A DNA stretch of 64,000 nt from Candidatus Dechloromonas phosphorivorans (GCA_016721185.1 JADKIP010000014.1:186001-250000); one strand, 5' to 3'; numbered from the stretch's first letter, positions 26,885-36,982 are shown. Program-made: numbers and translations. The notes: generated by a model from the sequence alone, not told the origin.

Positions 26885-27632
26885 TCGGGCAGGGTGGTGC
26901 CTCACCGCAGTTTCGTCAGAGAAAGTGCTGATTCAAACCATTTTGTTGTTCCCGTAGGCGGGACCTTGAGAAACAAAGTGCGGGCTGCCCTTCGCCTTCG
27001 CCTCGGGGTACCTGTGATTTTCTCAATCCCGCGCCAGTGCTGCTGCGAAGTTGGTTTCAGTGTGCTTGCTGGAAAATGCGCTCCAGCGTTGCCGGCAGCA
27101 GTGCGGCGTTGGCGGCGCGGATGGCGGTGTGTTTGGCTTTTAATGCGAAATGCCGGCCAATATGGCAATTCATCAATTCGAGCCACCACCTCTGGGGCGG
27201 AAGCCGAATTTTCTGGAAGAATGTCTCTGGCTGAGTGCGTTCCGTCGATCACCAACCCCCCTGGTCGCCGCTTGAAGTTGTGACCAGACTTGTTCGGTTC
27301 TGAATAGTTCGGCCGAGAGAACTTGGCGGTGGCACTCTCTGGATCGACATCGGAATGTAGGGAACTCCTGTGAAACGAAGTTCCCATCCAACGATGACAA
27401 TAAAGCGAATGCGCCTTCCAGCCAATTCGAACAAGCGGCTATACGATGAGCACCAGCTTTAAAGACGATTAAAGGATTTCGCGCTGGTATCAAAGCCATC
27501 GATTGGCGGATTTGGCAAATAATCCTCACCAAAACCACGGATACCAACCTTTAAATAGCTTTGGGTCGGCTTCAACCTTTATTGGATCAATGCTACTCTT
27601 GCGATGCTGGCTCAATGATCTCACGCCACTAA
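26885..27632. other. 748-bp interval, mostly without genes
   Basis: No convincing complete gene. A reverse-strand HsdS-like C-terminal remnant lies at 27057-27143. Open frames elsewhere are short and lack family features. It forms the downstream edge of the restriction-modification island. Confidence 0.5.
27057..27143 (-). pseudogene. Possible hsdS C-terminal remnant
   Basis: The reverse strand reads AANAALLPATLERIFQQAH and a stop, resembling the C-terminal tail of HsdS proteins (ALLPSxLDRAF type). It lies about 490 bp beyond the end of the hsdS pseudogene frame and could be its displaced end. Confidence 0.35.
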
Positions 27633-28199
27633 TCAATCTGCCGGTCCGCTCACAAATCTGAATGTTGGCATTGTAACAAGGCCGCAAGAATCTTGATCGA
27701 CGGCATCGAGATGTGCTTCGAGTTGTCGGGTTTTCTCGGCCAGCGAGTTGAGGCGGGCGACGATGGCTTGTTGTTCGGCAAATGGCGGCACGGGTATCTC
27801 TACGCCAGCAATATCCTGAACCTTCATCGACATGTTGGCCGTACCCTGCATCAGCTGGACCGATTTGCAGAAGTCATCAAATGGGGTCGAGCGAAGCAAG
27901 CCATCCCGCGATCGGGAGACTTGTTGAAGGCATAAGCAGAGACGATTGAACCGGCAGCAAAATCGCCATTGAGTATGGAGGAACCAGCTTGAGGCTTGCA
28001 CTGACGGGCTGACCATTTTCGGAAGGATCAGTTGGTCAATGCAAACCGCATCGCCAGAAAAGTGCGGCTCAACTTTGACAAAGAAACGCCTTTGCCCTAT
28101 TGTCATGAGGGTAGTTCGTGATATGGCCGGCCATGATGCGATTTTCCGTTTCTGGCGGGAGATCAATTCCCCCAGTGCCACTTTGGGCCACGCCTTCAT
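27633..28199 (-). pseudogene. hsdS: Decayed type I restriction specificity subunit
   Basis: The specificity subunit would direct HsdM and HsdR to a bipartite DNA target. Here the N-terminus (MKAWPKVALGELI) leaves frame at once: the matching continuation IDLPPETENRIMAGHI is in another frame that soon ends. The first frame later resumes with VEPHFSGDAVCIDQLILPKMV, and the conserved helix AEQQAIVARLNSLAEKTRQLEAHL is followed by an early stop. At least two frameshifts and loss of the second target-recognition domain make it non-functional. It overlaps the upstream nuclease gene by 4 bp. Confidence 0.75.
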
Positions 28200-29416
28200 T
28201 CCGCCCCCTCCGCATCACCAGCACGGCCCATACGTCTCGCCTCCAGTTCCCGCCGTGTCCTGTCCAGTTCGTCAGCCAACAGCTTTTCATCAGGTAGTGC
28301 GGTCTGGTATTCGGCGGTCAACACTTTGTTGGACAAGCCTTCCAGTGCGTAATGGGCTTCTGCTGATCCCTTGCCTGCACACAGGATCAGCCCTACGGGC
28401 GGGTTCTCACCGGGCTTCATCCAATGCTCGCGCGCGTAGTTTAAATACATGTGCATCTGTCCGGCATCGGTGTAGCTAAACTTGCCTACTTTGAGGTCGA
28501 TGACTACCAGACACTTGAGCTGGCGGTGGAAAAACAACAGATCAATGCGAAACCAGGTGTCGTCGAGACGCAAGCGGCGTTGGCGGCCAACGAAAGCGAA
28601 GTCGTCGCCCAGTTCCAGCAGAAAGTCGGCCAGATGCTGGATCAAACCTTCTTCAAGCTCGGATTCTGAGTACTCGTCCTTGAGGTTGAGGAACTCCAAT
28701 ACGAAAGGGTCTTTGATCGCTTGCTCTGGTGTAATGACGTCGGCGGCTTCGGTTATTTCTGCCTTTTGCAGCATGGCAGCCTTGTTGCGCGACAAGGCAA
28801 TGCGCTCGTAAAACTGGCTATTGACTTGCCTATCCAGTTGGCGCACCGACCAGCCGCACCGTAAGGCCTCGGTTTCGTAAAAACGGCGGGCCAGCTCGTT
28901 TTTGACCGAGAGCAATCGAACATAGGCTGACCAGGGCAAGGGGAAGGCTTTGGCGAGGGCTGGTAGGTCAATGGAATTCCGAAGCAGTGATTCGGAATTC
29001 TGGCGGTCGCCAGATATTGCAGTCGGTGTCTGCAGAATCGGTGACGAGGTCAATTCCGCAGACAGTGTCTGCGGAATCTTGCAGGTGGCCAATTTGTCAG
29101 GCAGTGTCTGGCAAATCTTTTCTGTCGGCCAGCATTGGTAGAACTGGCGCATTTGCTCAATGTTGCGGGGCGAGAAGCCTCGCCCAAAGCGGCGGGTCAA
29201 GTCGGCAGAAAGGCGCTGGATTAATGCTTCGCCATAAATGGCACGATCCTGCCCGCCTTGTTCAAACTCGACAATGCGCCGGCCAATCTCCCAATAGCTC
29301 GCAGTCATCAGGGCATTCACGCTGCGCGCGGCTGCGCGGCGGGCGGCTTCCAGCAGGGCGACAATGTCGCTGCGAATGCCGTCGTAACCGGCGGTGTTCG
29401 GCACGATGTCGGTCAT
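28196..29416 (-). CDS. YhcG-like PDDEXK nuclease (DUF1016)
   Basis: This 406-residue protein of the DUF1016 family has an N-terminal helical domain (ASYWEIGRRIVEFEQGG, RGFSPRNIEQMRQFY), a variable linker and a C-terminal PDDEXK nuclease domain. The catalytic segment is FRIDLLFFHRQLKCLVVIDLK, giving D and DxK. The linker at about residues 100-150 is coded by short degenerate direct repeats (29025-29125, CAGTGTCTG). It overlaps hsdM (ATGA) and hsdS, so it sits inside the restriction operon. Such accessory nucleases are often carried in type I loci. A role in phage defence or cassette recombination is inference. Confidence 0.8.
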   Translation of the reverse strand: MTDIVPNTAGYDGIRSDIVALLEAARRAAARSVNALMTASYWEIGRRIVEFEQGGQDRAIYGEALIQRLSADLTRRFGRGFSPRNIEQMRQFYQCWPTEKICQTLPDKLATCKIPQTLSAELTSSPILQTPTAISGDRQNSESLLRNSIDLPALAKAFPLPWSAYVRLLSVKNELARRFYETEALRCGWSVRQLDRQVNSQFYERIALSRNKAAMLQKAEITEAADVITPEQAIKDPFVLEFLNLKDEYSESELEEGLIQHLADFLLELGDDFAFVGRQRRLRLDDTWFRIDLLFFHRQLKCLVVIDLKVGKFSYTDAGQMHMYLNYAREHWMKPGENPPVGLILCAGKGSAEAHYALEGLSNKVLTAEYQTALPDEKLLADELDRTRRELEARRMGRAGDAEGAE

Positions 29417-31278
29417 TGCTCAACCTCATTGACCAAGGTTTCGATTTCACCCAACAAGCGCATCACTTCGGCTTCGTGGCCGCGCATGCGGGCGATCAGG
29501 TCTTTCGGGTCGGCGTGTTCAAGGCCCGCCTTGGCGTGGGGGTTTTTCTGGTCGAGGTTGTAGATCGGCCAGTAGAGGGCATCGCCCTCCGCTTGCGCCG
29601 ACTTGGCGGTTTGTTCGTGGTTTTGTTGTTGCGCCTTGAGCGTGCGCAGGCGCTCTTGTAGCGCGGATTTATTGCCTTTTTCGCCGTTGACCGTAGCAAT
29701 GCCCTGTTCGACTTCGCGGATGGGCTTACCCAAGGCCAATGCCGCCGTGCGTTCGGCCTCGGCACGCTGCCAGTGCGGTGTGGCGGCGTCAATGGCGGCG
29801 CTGCGCTTGGCGGCAAAGTCTACTTTCCACGCCTGCGGGCCTTCTTCACGGGCATTCCACCAGGCTTGAGCAGGGGCGAATTCCTCGAATTGCAGGGGGG
29901 CGGTTTTGCTGTATTTCTTGCGGCCTTCCGGCAGCGGCAGTTCGTAGTACCAGATGGTGTCGGTCGGGCCGCCCCGCTCGAAGAACAGCAGGTTGGCCGG
30001 GATGTCGGTGTAGGGCGCGAACACGCCTTGCGGCAGGCGCACGATGGTGTGCAGGCGGAATTCCTTGAGCATTTCCTCCTTGATGACGGCGCTGATGCCA
30101 TCGCCAAACAGGGTGCCGTTGGGGACGACCACGGCGGCGCGACCGCCGCGCTCGGCACTTCGATCTACCCTCTCCCCCATCCCCGCTCCCCGAGGGAGCG
30201 GGGCGCCGGCGACACGTAGCTTGCGCATGATGTATTGCAGAAAGAGCAGGGCGGTTTCCGCTGTTTGCATATTGGGCGGGAAGTTGGCTTTGATGCCGGC
30301 TTCTTCTTCGCCGCCGAAGGGCGGGTTGGTGAGGATGACGTCGACGCGTTCGCTGTGGCCGATTTCGCTGACGCGCCGTTCCAGGGTGTTGCCGTAAGCG
30401 ATCTGCGGCGCTTCCAGGCCATGCAGTAGCAGATTCATCTGCGCCAGCATGTAAGGCAGCGGCTTGGCTTCCTGGCCATAGAGGCTGGCACGTTGCAGGG
30501 TGCGACGCTGCTCGGGCGTGCTTACTTGTGGCGCAATGTGGTCGTAGGCTTCGACCAGAAAGCCGCCAGTGCCGCAGGCCGGATCAAGGATGGTTTCGCC
30601 GAGGCGCGGGTCGCTGACCTGGACCATGAAGCGGACCACCGGGCGCGGCGTATAGAACTCGCCGGAATCGCCCGCTGCGTCGCGCATTTCGCGCAGCATC
30701 GATTCGTAGAGGTGCGAGAGGGTGTGGATTTCTTCGCTGGCGCTGAAATGGATGCCGTGAATCTTGTTGATGATGTCGCGCAGCAGGTAGCCGCTGACCA
30801 TGCGGTTTTGAATGCCCTTGAAGACGTTGGCCACCACCTCGCGCTGGCTGCCTTTTTCGCTTTCGCCGGCCAGGCTGCGCAGATAAACGAACAAACCCTG
30901 GCCGCTACTGCCATCGGCACGCACTGTCTGTTCCTGACCGATGAAGGCCAGCAGTTCGTCGCCGGTGATGCCATCCTCCCGTGCGGCCCAGTCGCGCCAG
31001 CGGTAAGGTGCTTCAATGATGGGCTGGTAAGGCTTGCCGTCGAGTTCGGATTCCTCTTCGTGGACAGCTTCGAGGTCGTCGAGAAACTTGAGGAACATGA
31101 CCCAGGTGAGCAATGGCAGGCGATCCACGTCGCCATTCAGGCCTTTGTCCTTGCGCAGAATCTTGCGTGCGGTGCCGATCAAGGCGGAGAGATTGTCGCG
31201 CGTGGTTAGCGGTGCTTTGGCTTTGCGGGCCAGGCGCGGATTCTTTTCGGGTGCGACGGGTTTGGCGGTTATGGCCAT
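29413..31278 (-). CDS. hsdM: Type I restriction-modification methyltransferase subunit
   Basis: This 621-residue N6-adenine methyltransferase subunit has an N-terminal HsdM_N helical domain (about 20-165), then the SAM-binding DPACGTGGFLVEAYDH and the catalytic NPPFGG. The C-terminal half is helical and ends in a coiled coil. Residues in the segment PLPRGAGMGERVDRS come from a small palindromic element (30181-30203) inserted in frame just before RAAVVVPNGTLFG. The gene lies 15 bp after hsdR and overlaps the YhcG-like gene. With hsdS decayed, the enzyme may lack specificity unless another HsdS exists in the genome. Confidence 0.9.
   Translation of the reverse strand: MAITAKPVAPEKNPRLARKAKAPLTTRDNLSALIGTARKILRKDKGLNGDVDRLPLLTWVMFLKFLDDLEAVHEEESELDGKPYQPIIEAPYRWRDWAAREDGITGDELLAFIGQEQTVRADGSSGQGLFVYLRSLAGESEKGSQREVVANVFKGIQNRMVSGYLLRDIINKIHGIHFSASEEIHTLSHLYESMLREMRDAAGDSGEFYTPRPVVRFMVQVSDPRLGETILDPACGTGGFLVEAYDHIAPQVSTPEQRRTLQRASLYGQEAKPLPYMLAQMNLLLHGLEAPQIAYGNTLERRVSEIGHSERVDVILTNPPFGGEEEAGIKANFPPNMQTAETALLFLQYIMRKLRVAGAPLPRGAGMGERVDRSAERGGRAAVVVPNGTLFGDGISAVIKEEMLKEFRLHTIVRLPQGVFAPYTDIPANLLFFERGGPTDTIWYYELPLPEGRKKYSKTAPLQFEEFAPAQAWWNAREEGPQAWKVDFAAKRSAAIDAATPHWQRAEAERTAALALGKPIREVEQGIATVNGEKGNKSALQERLRTLKAQQQNHEQTAKSAQAEGDALYWPIYNLDQKNPHAKAGLEHADPKDLIARMRGHEAEVMRLLGEIETLVNEVEQ
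30181..30203. repeat. Perfect 10-bp palindrome inside hsdM
   Basis: CCCCGCTCCC and GGGAGCGGGG flank a CGA loop. The flanking CCCTCTCCCCCAT is typical of dispersed intergenic palindromes; here the element is translated as part of HsdM. Confidence 0.7.
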
Positions 31279-31293
31279 AAGGACAAGTTCTCG

Positions 31294-33708
31294 TTATTGG
31301 TAAATGGCTGACTGCAGCCGCGATACGGCCTCTTTCAGACCCTTCACACCGCCGAAATGGCGCGTGGCAATTTCGGAAGGGGAGCCAAAGCGGTCGAAGG
31401 GCTGCACCTTCATCAGGTCGGACAGCACATTGAATTGGATAATGCCGCGCTCGATGTACTTGTCGAGTAGCAGCGCCAGGACTTCACGGGCGGTGTCGCC
31501 GTATTGAGCGAACAGATCCTGCGTCTGGCGCCTGGCCCGTTCGGCGCGCTGGCGGCGGGTCAATAGCGGGGCATTCCACGCCAGATGGCAGAGCATATCG
31601 AACGGATCGGCATCCGGCTGATCGCTGCTGGTGGCAAGTTCCTCGAAACTGATGCCGCGCTCGGTCAGCTCGCGCAGCACCTCGGCGCGCGTGTCGGGGT
31701 TGGCCCAGGCGGATTGCAAGGCATCACGCGTCGGGTACAGGGTACGCACGGCACGACCTGAATAGTCGGTGTAGCGCACGACCTGCAGTTTCTTGCCGTC
31801 GGTGTCGAGGTCGTAGACCAAATGACCAATAACTTCAACCTCGCCGCCGTCGATGTAGAATTTTCGCGGCTCAACCGGTGGCTCATTGATCAGGATGCCG
31901 GTATTCGGTCCGATTTGCTCCTCCGGGTGTTCGTACTCAATCGCAGGCGCATCAGGGGGCGTTTCAGTCTCTATCTCGGTTACGCCGATTTGCTCGCCGC
32001 CCTCATTGATCGTGACCTCCTCAATAAGTGCCGGTTCGCCATCGAAATCCGGGTCGGCGAAGTGCCGCGTGGCGGTGCCGGTGAAGTCGATGATGTTGAA
32101 ATATTCCTTGCCGTAGTCGACCTTCAGCCGCGTGCCTCGCCCGATGATCTGCTTGAACTCCGAACGCGATCCGACGACACGCGCCAGCACGACGTTTTTG
32201 ACCATCTCGGCGTCGACGCCGGTGGTCAGCAATTGAGAGGTGGTCAGAATGACCGGCGTCGGCTTGTCCACGTCCTGGAAATGTGCCAGATGCGTCAGGC
32301 CGATGGCGCCCTCGTCAGCGGTAACACGGCAAACGTAGTCCGGGTACTGCTTGACCAGATCGCTATTCAGGTTGAGCAGTTCCTGCCGCAGTTCGGCGGC
32401 GTGCTCCTGATCGACGCAGAACACCAGGGTCTTGGCGAAGCGGTCGGTGCCTTTCAGCAAGTCGGTGAGATGGCGGGCCATTGCCCGCGTGCGCGAACGC
32501 AGTGCGACGACGCGCTCGAAATCCTTGGTCTGGTATTCCTCGTCGGGCACTTCACGGCCGTAGCGGTCCAATTCATCCTTGCTCGGCCGCCAGCCGGCGG
32601 CATCCACCGTGGTGATGACGCGGTGAACCCGGTACGGCGCCAGGAATCCGTCCTCGATGCCCTGGCGCAAGCTGTAGGTATAGACCGGATTGCCGAAGTA
32701 TTCGTAGCTGTCGCGGGATTCCTCCCGCAGCGGGGTGGCGGTCATGCCGAACTGCACGGCAGGCTCGAAGTAGTCGAGCACGGCGCGCCAACTGCTCTCG
32801 TCACGACTGGAGCCGCGATGGCATTCGTCGATGATGATCAGATCGAAGAAGTCCGGGCGGTACTGGCGGAATACGTCTTCGCTGGCCGTGCTCAAGGCCT
32901 GGTAGATGCCAAAGTACATGTCCCGGCTCTGGCTGACGTCGCCGCCGGCAATCTTGTGGCGGGCATCACCGAACGGCGCGAACATCTTGGCCATCGGGTC
33001 ATCAACCAAAATATTGCGGTCGGCCAGGAACAGGATCTTCGGACGGCGATATTCGCCCGTTCGATTCCAGCGGCTGTTCCATAGCTTCCAGCAGATCTGG
33101 AAAGCCACACAAGTCTTGCCGGTGCCAGTGGCCAGGGTGGCGAGGATGCGCTTCTGGCCGAGCAGGATGGCTTCGATCGCGCGGTGAATGGCTATTTGCT
33201 GGTAGTAGCGCGGCACCTTGCCGGAAACGAGGTTGAACGGTTCCAGCAAATGCGCGGCGGTGTTCGGCGACAAATGGGTTTCCGCCGTCAGGCGGGCAAA
33301 CAGTTCGGCGGGTGTGGCGTAGCGCTCCACCTCGCGTTCGGTGCCGGTGGTGTAGTCGATCTCGATGATGCGATGACCGTTGGTGGCGTAGGCAAACTTG
33401 AGTCCAAGAATCTCCGCATACTCGCGAGCCTGTTGCACGCCGGTTTCAGCCGGCAGACCGATTTCCTTGGCCTCGACGACCGCTAACGGGAAATCGCGGC
33501 GGTAGTAGAGCAGGTAGTCGGCGCGTTTCTGCTTGCCGCGCCGCACCTTGCCGCCGGCGACGATGATGCGGCCATTGGTGAACGTGCGTTGTTCGCCAAT
33601 GGCGTGTGGGGCAACCGACCATCCGGACTCGACCAGCCGAGGCGTGACGAACTCGCGGCAGGTGTCGGCTTCAGTCATCACGCGTTCTCGCATTGCCTCT
33701 CCGCTCAT
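31294..33708 (-). CDS. hsdR: Type I restriction endonuclease subunit (EcoEI-like)
   Basis: This roughly 804-residue motor and nuclease subunit has an N-terminal nuclease domain with RADYLLYYRRDFPLAVVEAK (D and ExK). The helicase motor follows with Walker A LATGTGKT and the DEAD-like IIDECHRGSSRDE, the second RecA lobe containing IGRGTRL, and a C-terminal EcoEI_R_C-like region. I choose the ATG at 33708, with GAGGGG five bases upstream, rather than the GTG at 33711. The frame is intact. It follows the HTH gene by 9 bp and precedes hsdM. It would cleave unmodified DNA after translocation, provided a working HsdS is available. Confidence 0.92.
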   Translation of the reverse strand: MSGEAMRERVMTEADTCREFVTPRLVESGWSVAPHAIGEQRTFTNGRIIVAGGKVRRGKQKRADYLLYYRRDFPLAVVEAKEIGLPAETGVQQAREYAEILGLKFAYATNGHRIIEIDYTTGTEREVERYATPAELFARLTAETHLSPNTAAHLLEPFNLVSGKVPRYYQQIAIHRAIEAILLGQKRILATLATGTGKTCVAFQICWKLWNSRWNRTGEYRRPKILFLADRNILVDDPMAKMFAPFGDARHKIAGGDVSQSRDMYFGIYQALSTASEDVFRQYRPDFFDLIIIDECHRGSSRDESSWRAVLDYFEPAVQFGMTATPLREESRDSYEYFGNPVYTYSLRQGIEDGFLAPYRVHRVITTVDAAGWRPSKDELDRYGREVPDEEYQTKDFERVVALRSRTRAMARHLTDLLKGTDRFAKTLVFCVDQEHAAELRQELLNLNSDLVKQYPDYVCRVTADEGAIGLTHLAHFQDVDKPTPVILTTSQLLTTGVDAEMVKNVVLARVVGSRSEFKQIIGRGTRLKVDYGKEYFNIIDFTGTATRHFADPDFDGEPALIEEVTINEGGEQIGVTEIETETPPDAPAIEYEHPEEQIGPNTGILINEPPVEPRKFYIDGGEVEVIGHLVYDLDTDGKKLQVVRYTDYSGRAVRTLYPTRDALQSAWANPDTRAEVLRELTERGISFEELATSSDQPDADPFDMLCHLAWNAPLLTRRQRAERARRQTQDLFAQYGDTAREVLALLLDKYIERGIIQFNVLSDLMKVQPFDRFGSPSEIATRHFGGVKGLKEAVSRLQSAIYQ

Positions 33709-33717
33709 CACGACCCC

Positions 33718-34041
33718 TCAGTCAATCAGAATCTTGAAACTGGTGGCCAAGGCAATCGGTTCCACCTCGCGGACATTACGCTTGAGTTCAACCAGCCCGT
33801 AACCCGCCATCATGCGCAGCGTGCGCGACAGATTCGGCACCTGCCGCCCGCTCAACATAGCCAACTCGGTCAGCGTCTTTGGCTTGGCATCCCGAATGAC
33901 GCGAAGCAGTGCCTGGTTATCCTCGGAAAGCACGGCGGCCATTGTCGCCATTGATGGGAACCATACCGTGGGAATTTCCGTGCCGTTACTCGCGTTTATT
34001 GCATCACCAGAACGACGGATACCGACAACACAGCGTTTCAT
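33718..34041 (-). CDS. Winged-helix DNA-binding protein, putative regulator of the hsd operon
   Basis: This is a protein of about 107 residues with a winged-helix core: LSEDNQALLRVIRDAKPKT, LTELAMLSGRQVPNLSRTL as the recognition helix, then MMAGYGLVELKR as the wing. It resembles the HVO_A0114-type or MarR-like single-domain regulators. The open frame reaches 34095 from a TTG codon; the ATG at 34041 is a more likely start. It is the first gene of the hsd operon and may repress it. Function is inferred from position and fold only. Confidence 0.6.
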   Translation of the reverse strand: MKRCVVGIRRSGDAINASNGTEIPTVWFPSMATMAAVLSEDNQALLRVIRDAKPKTLTELAMLSGRQVPNLSRTLRMMAGYGLVELKRNVREVEPIALATSFKILID

Positions 34042-34162
34042 ATTGGATACCCAATCGGCGTGGCATAAAGACTTCATTGTATCAATGTGACACAAGTGCA
34101 GCCAGCACTCTGACTATGGATATGATCGATTAATGGCTTGGGTTCCTGATCGGATAGCGCGG

Positions 34163-34197
34163 TCCTGCGGTCAACCGGGAAAAATGGCTAAAAACGG
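34163..34197 (-). repeat. Long-form dispersed repeat, copy A
   Basis: On the - strand it reads GTTTTTAGCCATTTTTCCCG followed by GTTGACCGCAGGA. This nearly matches 221-252 on the + strand. It marks the upstream edge of the hsd operon. Confidence 0.65.
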
Positions 34198-34293
34198 GAA
34201 CGGGCTACTGGTTCTCTTGCGTGCAGAAGACGACCCCGGAACTCGGCAAAGGTTTTATCGACTAATTCAGGAATCCCGGAACTTGATTTTCGT

Positions 34294-34686
34294 TCAACTC
34301 CGCGCTGACTCACCGGCCTTCGCTGGCGAGCAGAACCAGAGCTTGTTGCCTTCGCTGTCGAGAAAGCTGCCGACGTAAAAGTCGCCATAAATCTGCACTT
34401 CGTCGGCAATCACGATGTCGCGTGCACGCAAGGCTGCCTGCGTTGCCGGGGCGTGATCGGTGGCCAGCGTGATGCGGGGATTCGGCAGCGCGGTCGGCGC
34501 TGCCCAGTTTGGCTTGAGCATCAGGATCACCTGGCCGAGCCACCATCCAACCTGTTCGGCTCCTTCGAAAGCCGGTTCCAGGCCGAGCTTTTCCTTGTAG
34601 AAGCGATTCGCGCGCTCAAGCTCTGTCACCGCTAACGCCACAACTTTGACGCGCCGGATGCCGAGGGGCGGCAATGTTTCGCTCAT
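34294..34686 (-). CDS. VOC-family (glyoxalase-like) protein
   Basis: This 130-residue vicinal-oxygen-chelate protein begins RRVKVVALAVTELERANRFY with KEKLGLEP and ends with the typical FLDSEGNKLWFCSP. One VOC module pair is present. Candidate metal ligands are incomplete to my reading, so a binding rather than catalytic role is possible. GTGGAAGATC precedes the ATG. It stands alone between dispersed repeats, with no operon partner. Confidence 0.75.
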   Translation of the reverse strand: MSETLPPLGIRRVKVVALAVTELERANRFYKEKLGLEPAFEGAEQVGWWLGQVILMLKPNWAAPTALPNPRITLATDHAPATQAALRARDIVIADEVQIYGDFYVGSFLDSEGNKLWFCSPAKAGESARS

Positions 34687-34861
34687 GATCTTCCACCGCG
34701 AAATGAACCGTGGCCAGAGGCATTTCGTCCGCGCGCCATCAAGCCTTGGCGTGGGGCTCCCCGCGTCAAGTGGACAATCTCAATCCAGCGAAATTCCGGC
34801 TTCTTGAACGTGATCGGCGACTGTTTATCGGTGTGGACTCGGGTTCGCCGCGATTGCGCGG

Positions 34862-34893
34862 TCTTGCGGTCAACCAGGAAAAAAGCCAAAAAT
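34862..34893 (-). repeat. Long-form dispersed repeat, copy B
   Basis: TCTTGCGGTCAACCAGGAAA and following bases match copy A in the same orientation. It runs straight into repeat Y copy 1 at 34891. Confidence 0.55.
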
Positions 34894-34923
34894 CTGTACC
34901 CATGAAAACCCGATCCATCTGAA
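34891..34923. repeat. Dispersed repeat Y, copy 1
   Basis: AATCTGTACCCATGAAAA followed by a variant of CCGATCCATCTGAA. It ends one base before the stop codon of the kinase receiver domain. The second copy is at 38136-38168 in the same orientation. Confidence 0.75.
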
Positions 34924-36967
34924 TCAGGTATTGGTCCAGCGCAAAAGACATTCAAAAAGTTGATTGGCTTTGATGGGTTTGGCGATGTAGTCATCCATTC
35001 CTGACTCGACACAACGCTCCCTGTCGCCCTGCATGGCATTGGCTGTCATCGCGATAATCGGGGTACGCAGCCAAGCGCCACTTTTTTCCATGGCGCGGAT
35101 TTCCCGGGTTGCCTGAATGCCATCCATGACAGGCATTTGCATGTCCATCAGTACAGCGGCAAATTTTTTATGGGAAATTGCTTCGATGGCTTTCTGTCCA
35201 TTTTCTGCGACCGTCACACGATAGCCACGGCGTTCAAGCAGCATCAAGGCCAGTTTTTGATTTATCGGATTGTCTTCCGTCAGCAATATATCAAGACCAC
35301 GACTGGATTTCGGAATGGCTGCGCTGGTGTGGGTATTGTTCGACACAGCGCCAGCGCTACTGACATTTTGTGCGACTGTCCGGTGATTTTGCCCTGGCAG
35401 GCAACGTAAAAATGAAACAACTACCCGTTCCGGGTTGGCTGTCCACTGTCAGTTCCCCTCCCATCAATTCCACAAGGCGACGAGTAATGGAGAGGCCCAG
35501 CCCCGTGCCACCATATTTTCGTGTTATCGAGTTATCGGCCTGGGTAAAGGCATCAAAAATATGTCTTATGCGTTCAGGCGGAATACCGATACCGGTATCC
35601 CGAATGGAAAATTGCAGCATGTTTCGTTCAATCTGATCTTCCTGCCACGATACGTTGACGACCACTTCGCCGCGTTCGGTAAACTTGATCGCATTGCCGA
35701 CAAGATTGACGATGATCTGGCGTAGTCGTACTGGGTCTGCAACGAAGGTGGCGGGTAACTCCGGACTGATATCACAACGAAGCCGCAGTTGCTTTTCTTC
35801 CGCACGCAAGGTCATTGGCCGGACCGATTCCAATACGGTCGTTTTCAGGTCGCATGGAATGCTCTCGATGGTGAGCATCCCTGCCTCGATTTTTGAAAAG
35901 TCGAGGATGTCGTTGATGATCGTCAGCAGTGCGCCAGAGGATGTCTTGACGATACCAAGCAATTCGCGCTGTTCAGTATCAAGCTGGGAGTCAAGCACCA
36001 GATCGGTCATGCCGATAATGCCGTTCATTGGCGTACGAATTTCATGACTCATGTTGGCGAGAAACTCGCTCTTGGCGCGGTTTGCCAACTCGGCGGCTTC
36101 CTTGGCCTGTTGCAGTTCAAGTCGGCTTGCCTCGCGCTCGGCGATCACTCGGGCAATGACCTTTGAGAGTCCGGCGATATCGTCGTTGAAATTTTCAGCA
36201 CTGAGTTCACTCGTGTGCAGAAGGCTGGCAACAATCTCGCGTAGCGATTTCAGGGCCTGCTCACGCGAATCCAGTTCCATGCGCAGACTGTTGGCCGTGC
36301 GTTGCAATACTTCAAAGGTCGGACGGAACTCAAGCGGCACATCGTCGATCAACGCGGCGTCGGCCGCGTTCCCGTCAAGCCGGAAATCCCTTTCGAAGTT
36401 ACTCACCCGCTCCAGGGTGCCAAGCCAGTGTTTTAGCGGAAACCAAATGATGATGAGGCCGCCGACCAGACTGGCGAGTGCCAAACCCAGCGCAGCACGA
36501 ATCAATTGCCAGAGGCTCTCGGCGATCAGATCGGCCGAAAAAGCCAGGCGCAATACACCGTAATCCTTTCCTCCGGCGGAAATCGTACGGTTGACCTCGT
36601 AGAGTTCCTTGGCAATGCCTTCCTTCAGCCAACCGGGCGCGTGCGTTTTGGCAATCGTCGTGTTTTCGCTCTTGATCACGCCACTCGTCAGGTCGATGAA
36701 TTTGGCTGACTCGAACTGGGAGCGAAAAATCGACTTGTCCAGGGTGCGCTGAATCGTATCGTAATCGCCGATCACCGCACTGTCGGATGTAACCTGCGCC
36801 AACACCTCGACCAGCATCGTTGCCGAACGCTGGGCTTCCTCGACGGCCTCGTTGTATTGGTACTGATAGAAGAGCACCAAACTGCTGCTGACAAACAGCA
36901 GCAGTGTCGCCGTATAAAGCGTGTAGACGCGCCAGATCAGGGATTGCGGCAACATGCGGGTAAGCAT
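34924..36967 (-). CDS. Hybrid sensor histidine kinase, split by a frameshift
   Basis: The first part (36967 to about 35375) has TM1 near residues 12-30, a periplasmic domain of about 120 residues, TM2 near 155-178, and a kinase core. Visible are FLANMSHEIRTPMNGIIGM with the phospho-His, the N box NLVGNAIKFTE, DTGIGIP and GGTGLGLS. The frame stops at 35357. The receiver (35346-34924) is in another frame, with the phospho-Asp in AAVLMDMQMPVMDG and the Lys in YIAKPI. Its only start is a GTG. Reading across, TVAQNVSSAGAVSNN joins the two with a one-base shift near 35375, so I treat it as one gene. It follows a PhnD-like binding protein by 15 bp, which probably supplies its signal in the periplasm. 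Confidence 0.8.
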
Positions 36968-36982
36968 TTTTGCTTTGGACCG

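Noticed and set aside
26885..27632. A second gene in the region downstream of the MocR-like regulator
   Set aside because: Open frames are short, in conflicting frames and without family features apart from the possible HsdS tail.
34766..34951. A 61-residue - strand ORF with MDRVFMGTDF, with a similar one at 38.1 kb
   Set aside because: The similarity comes from the shared nucleotide repeat Y, and nothing else indicates a protein.
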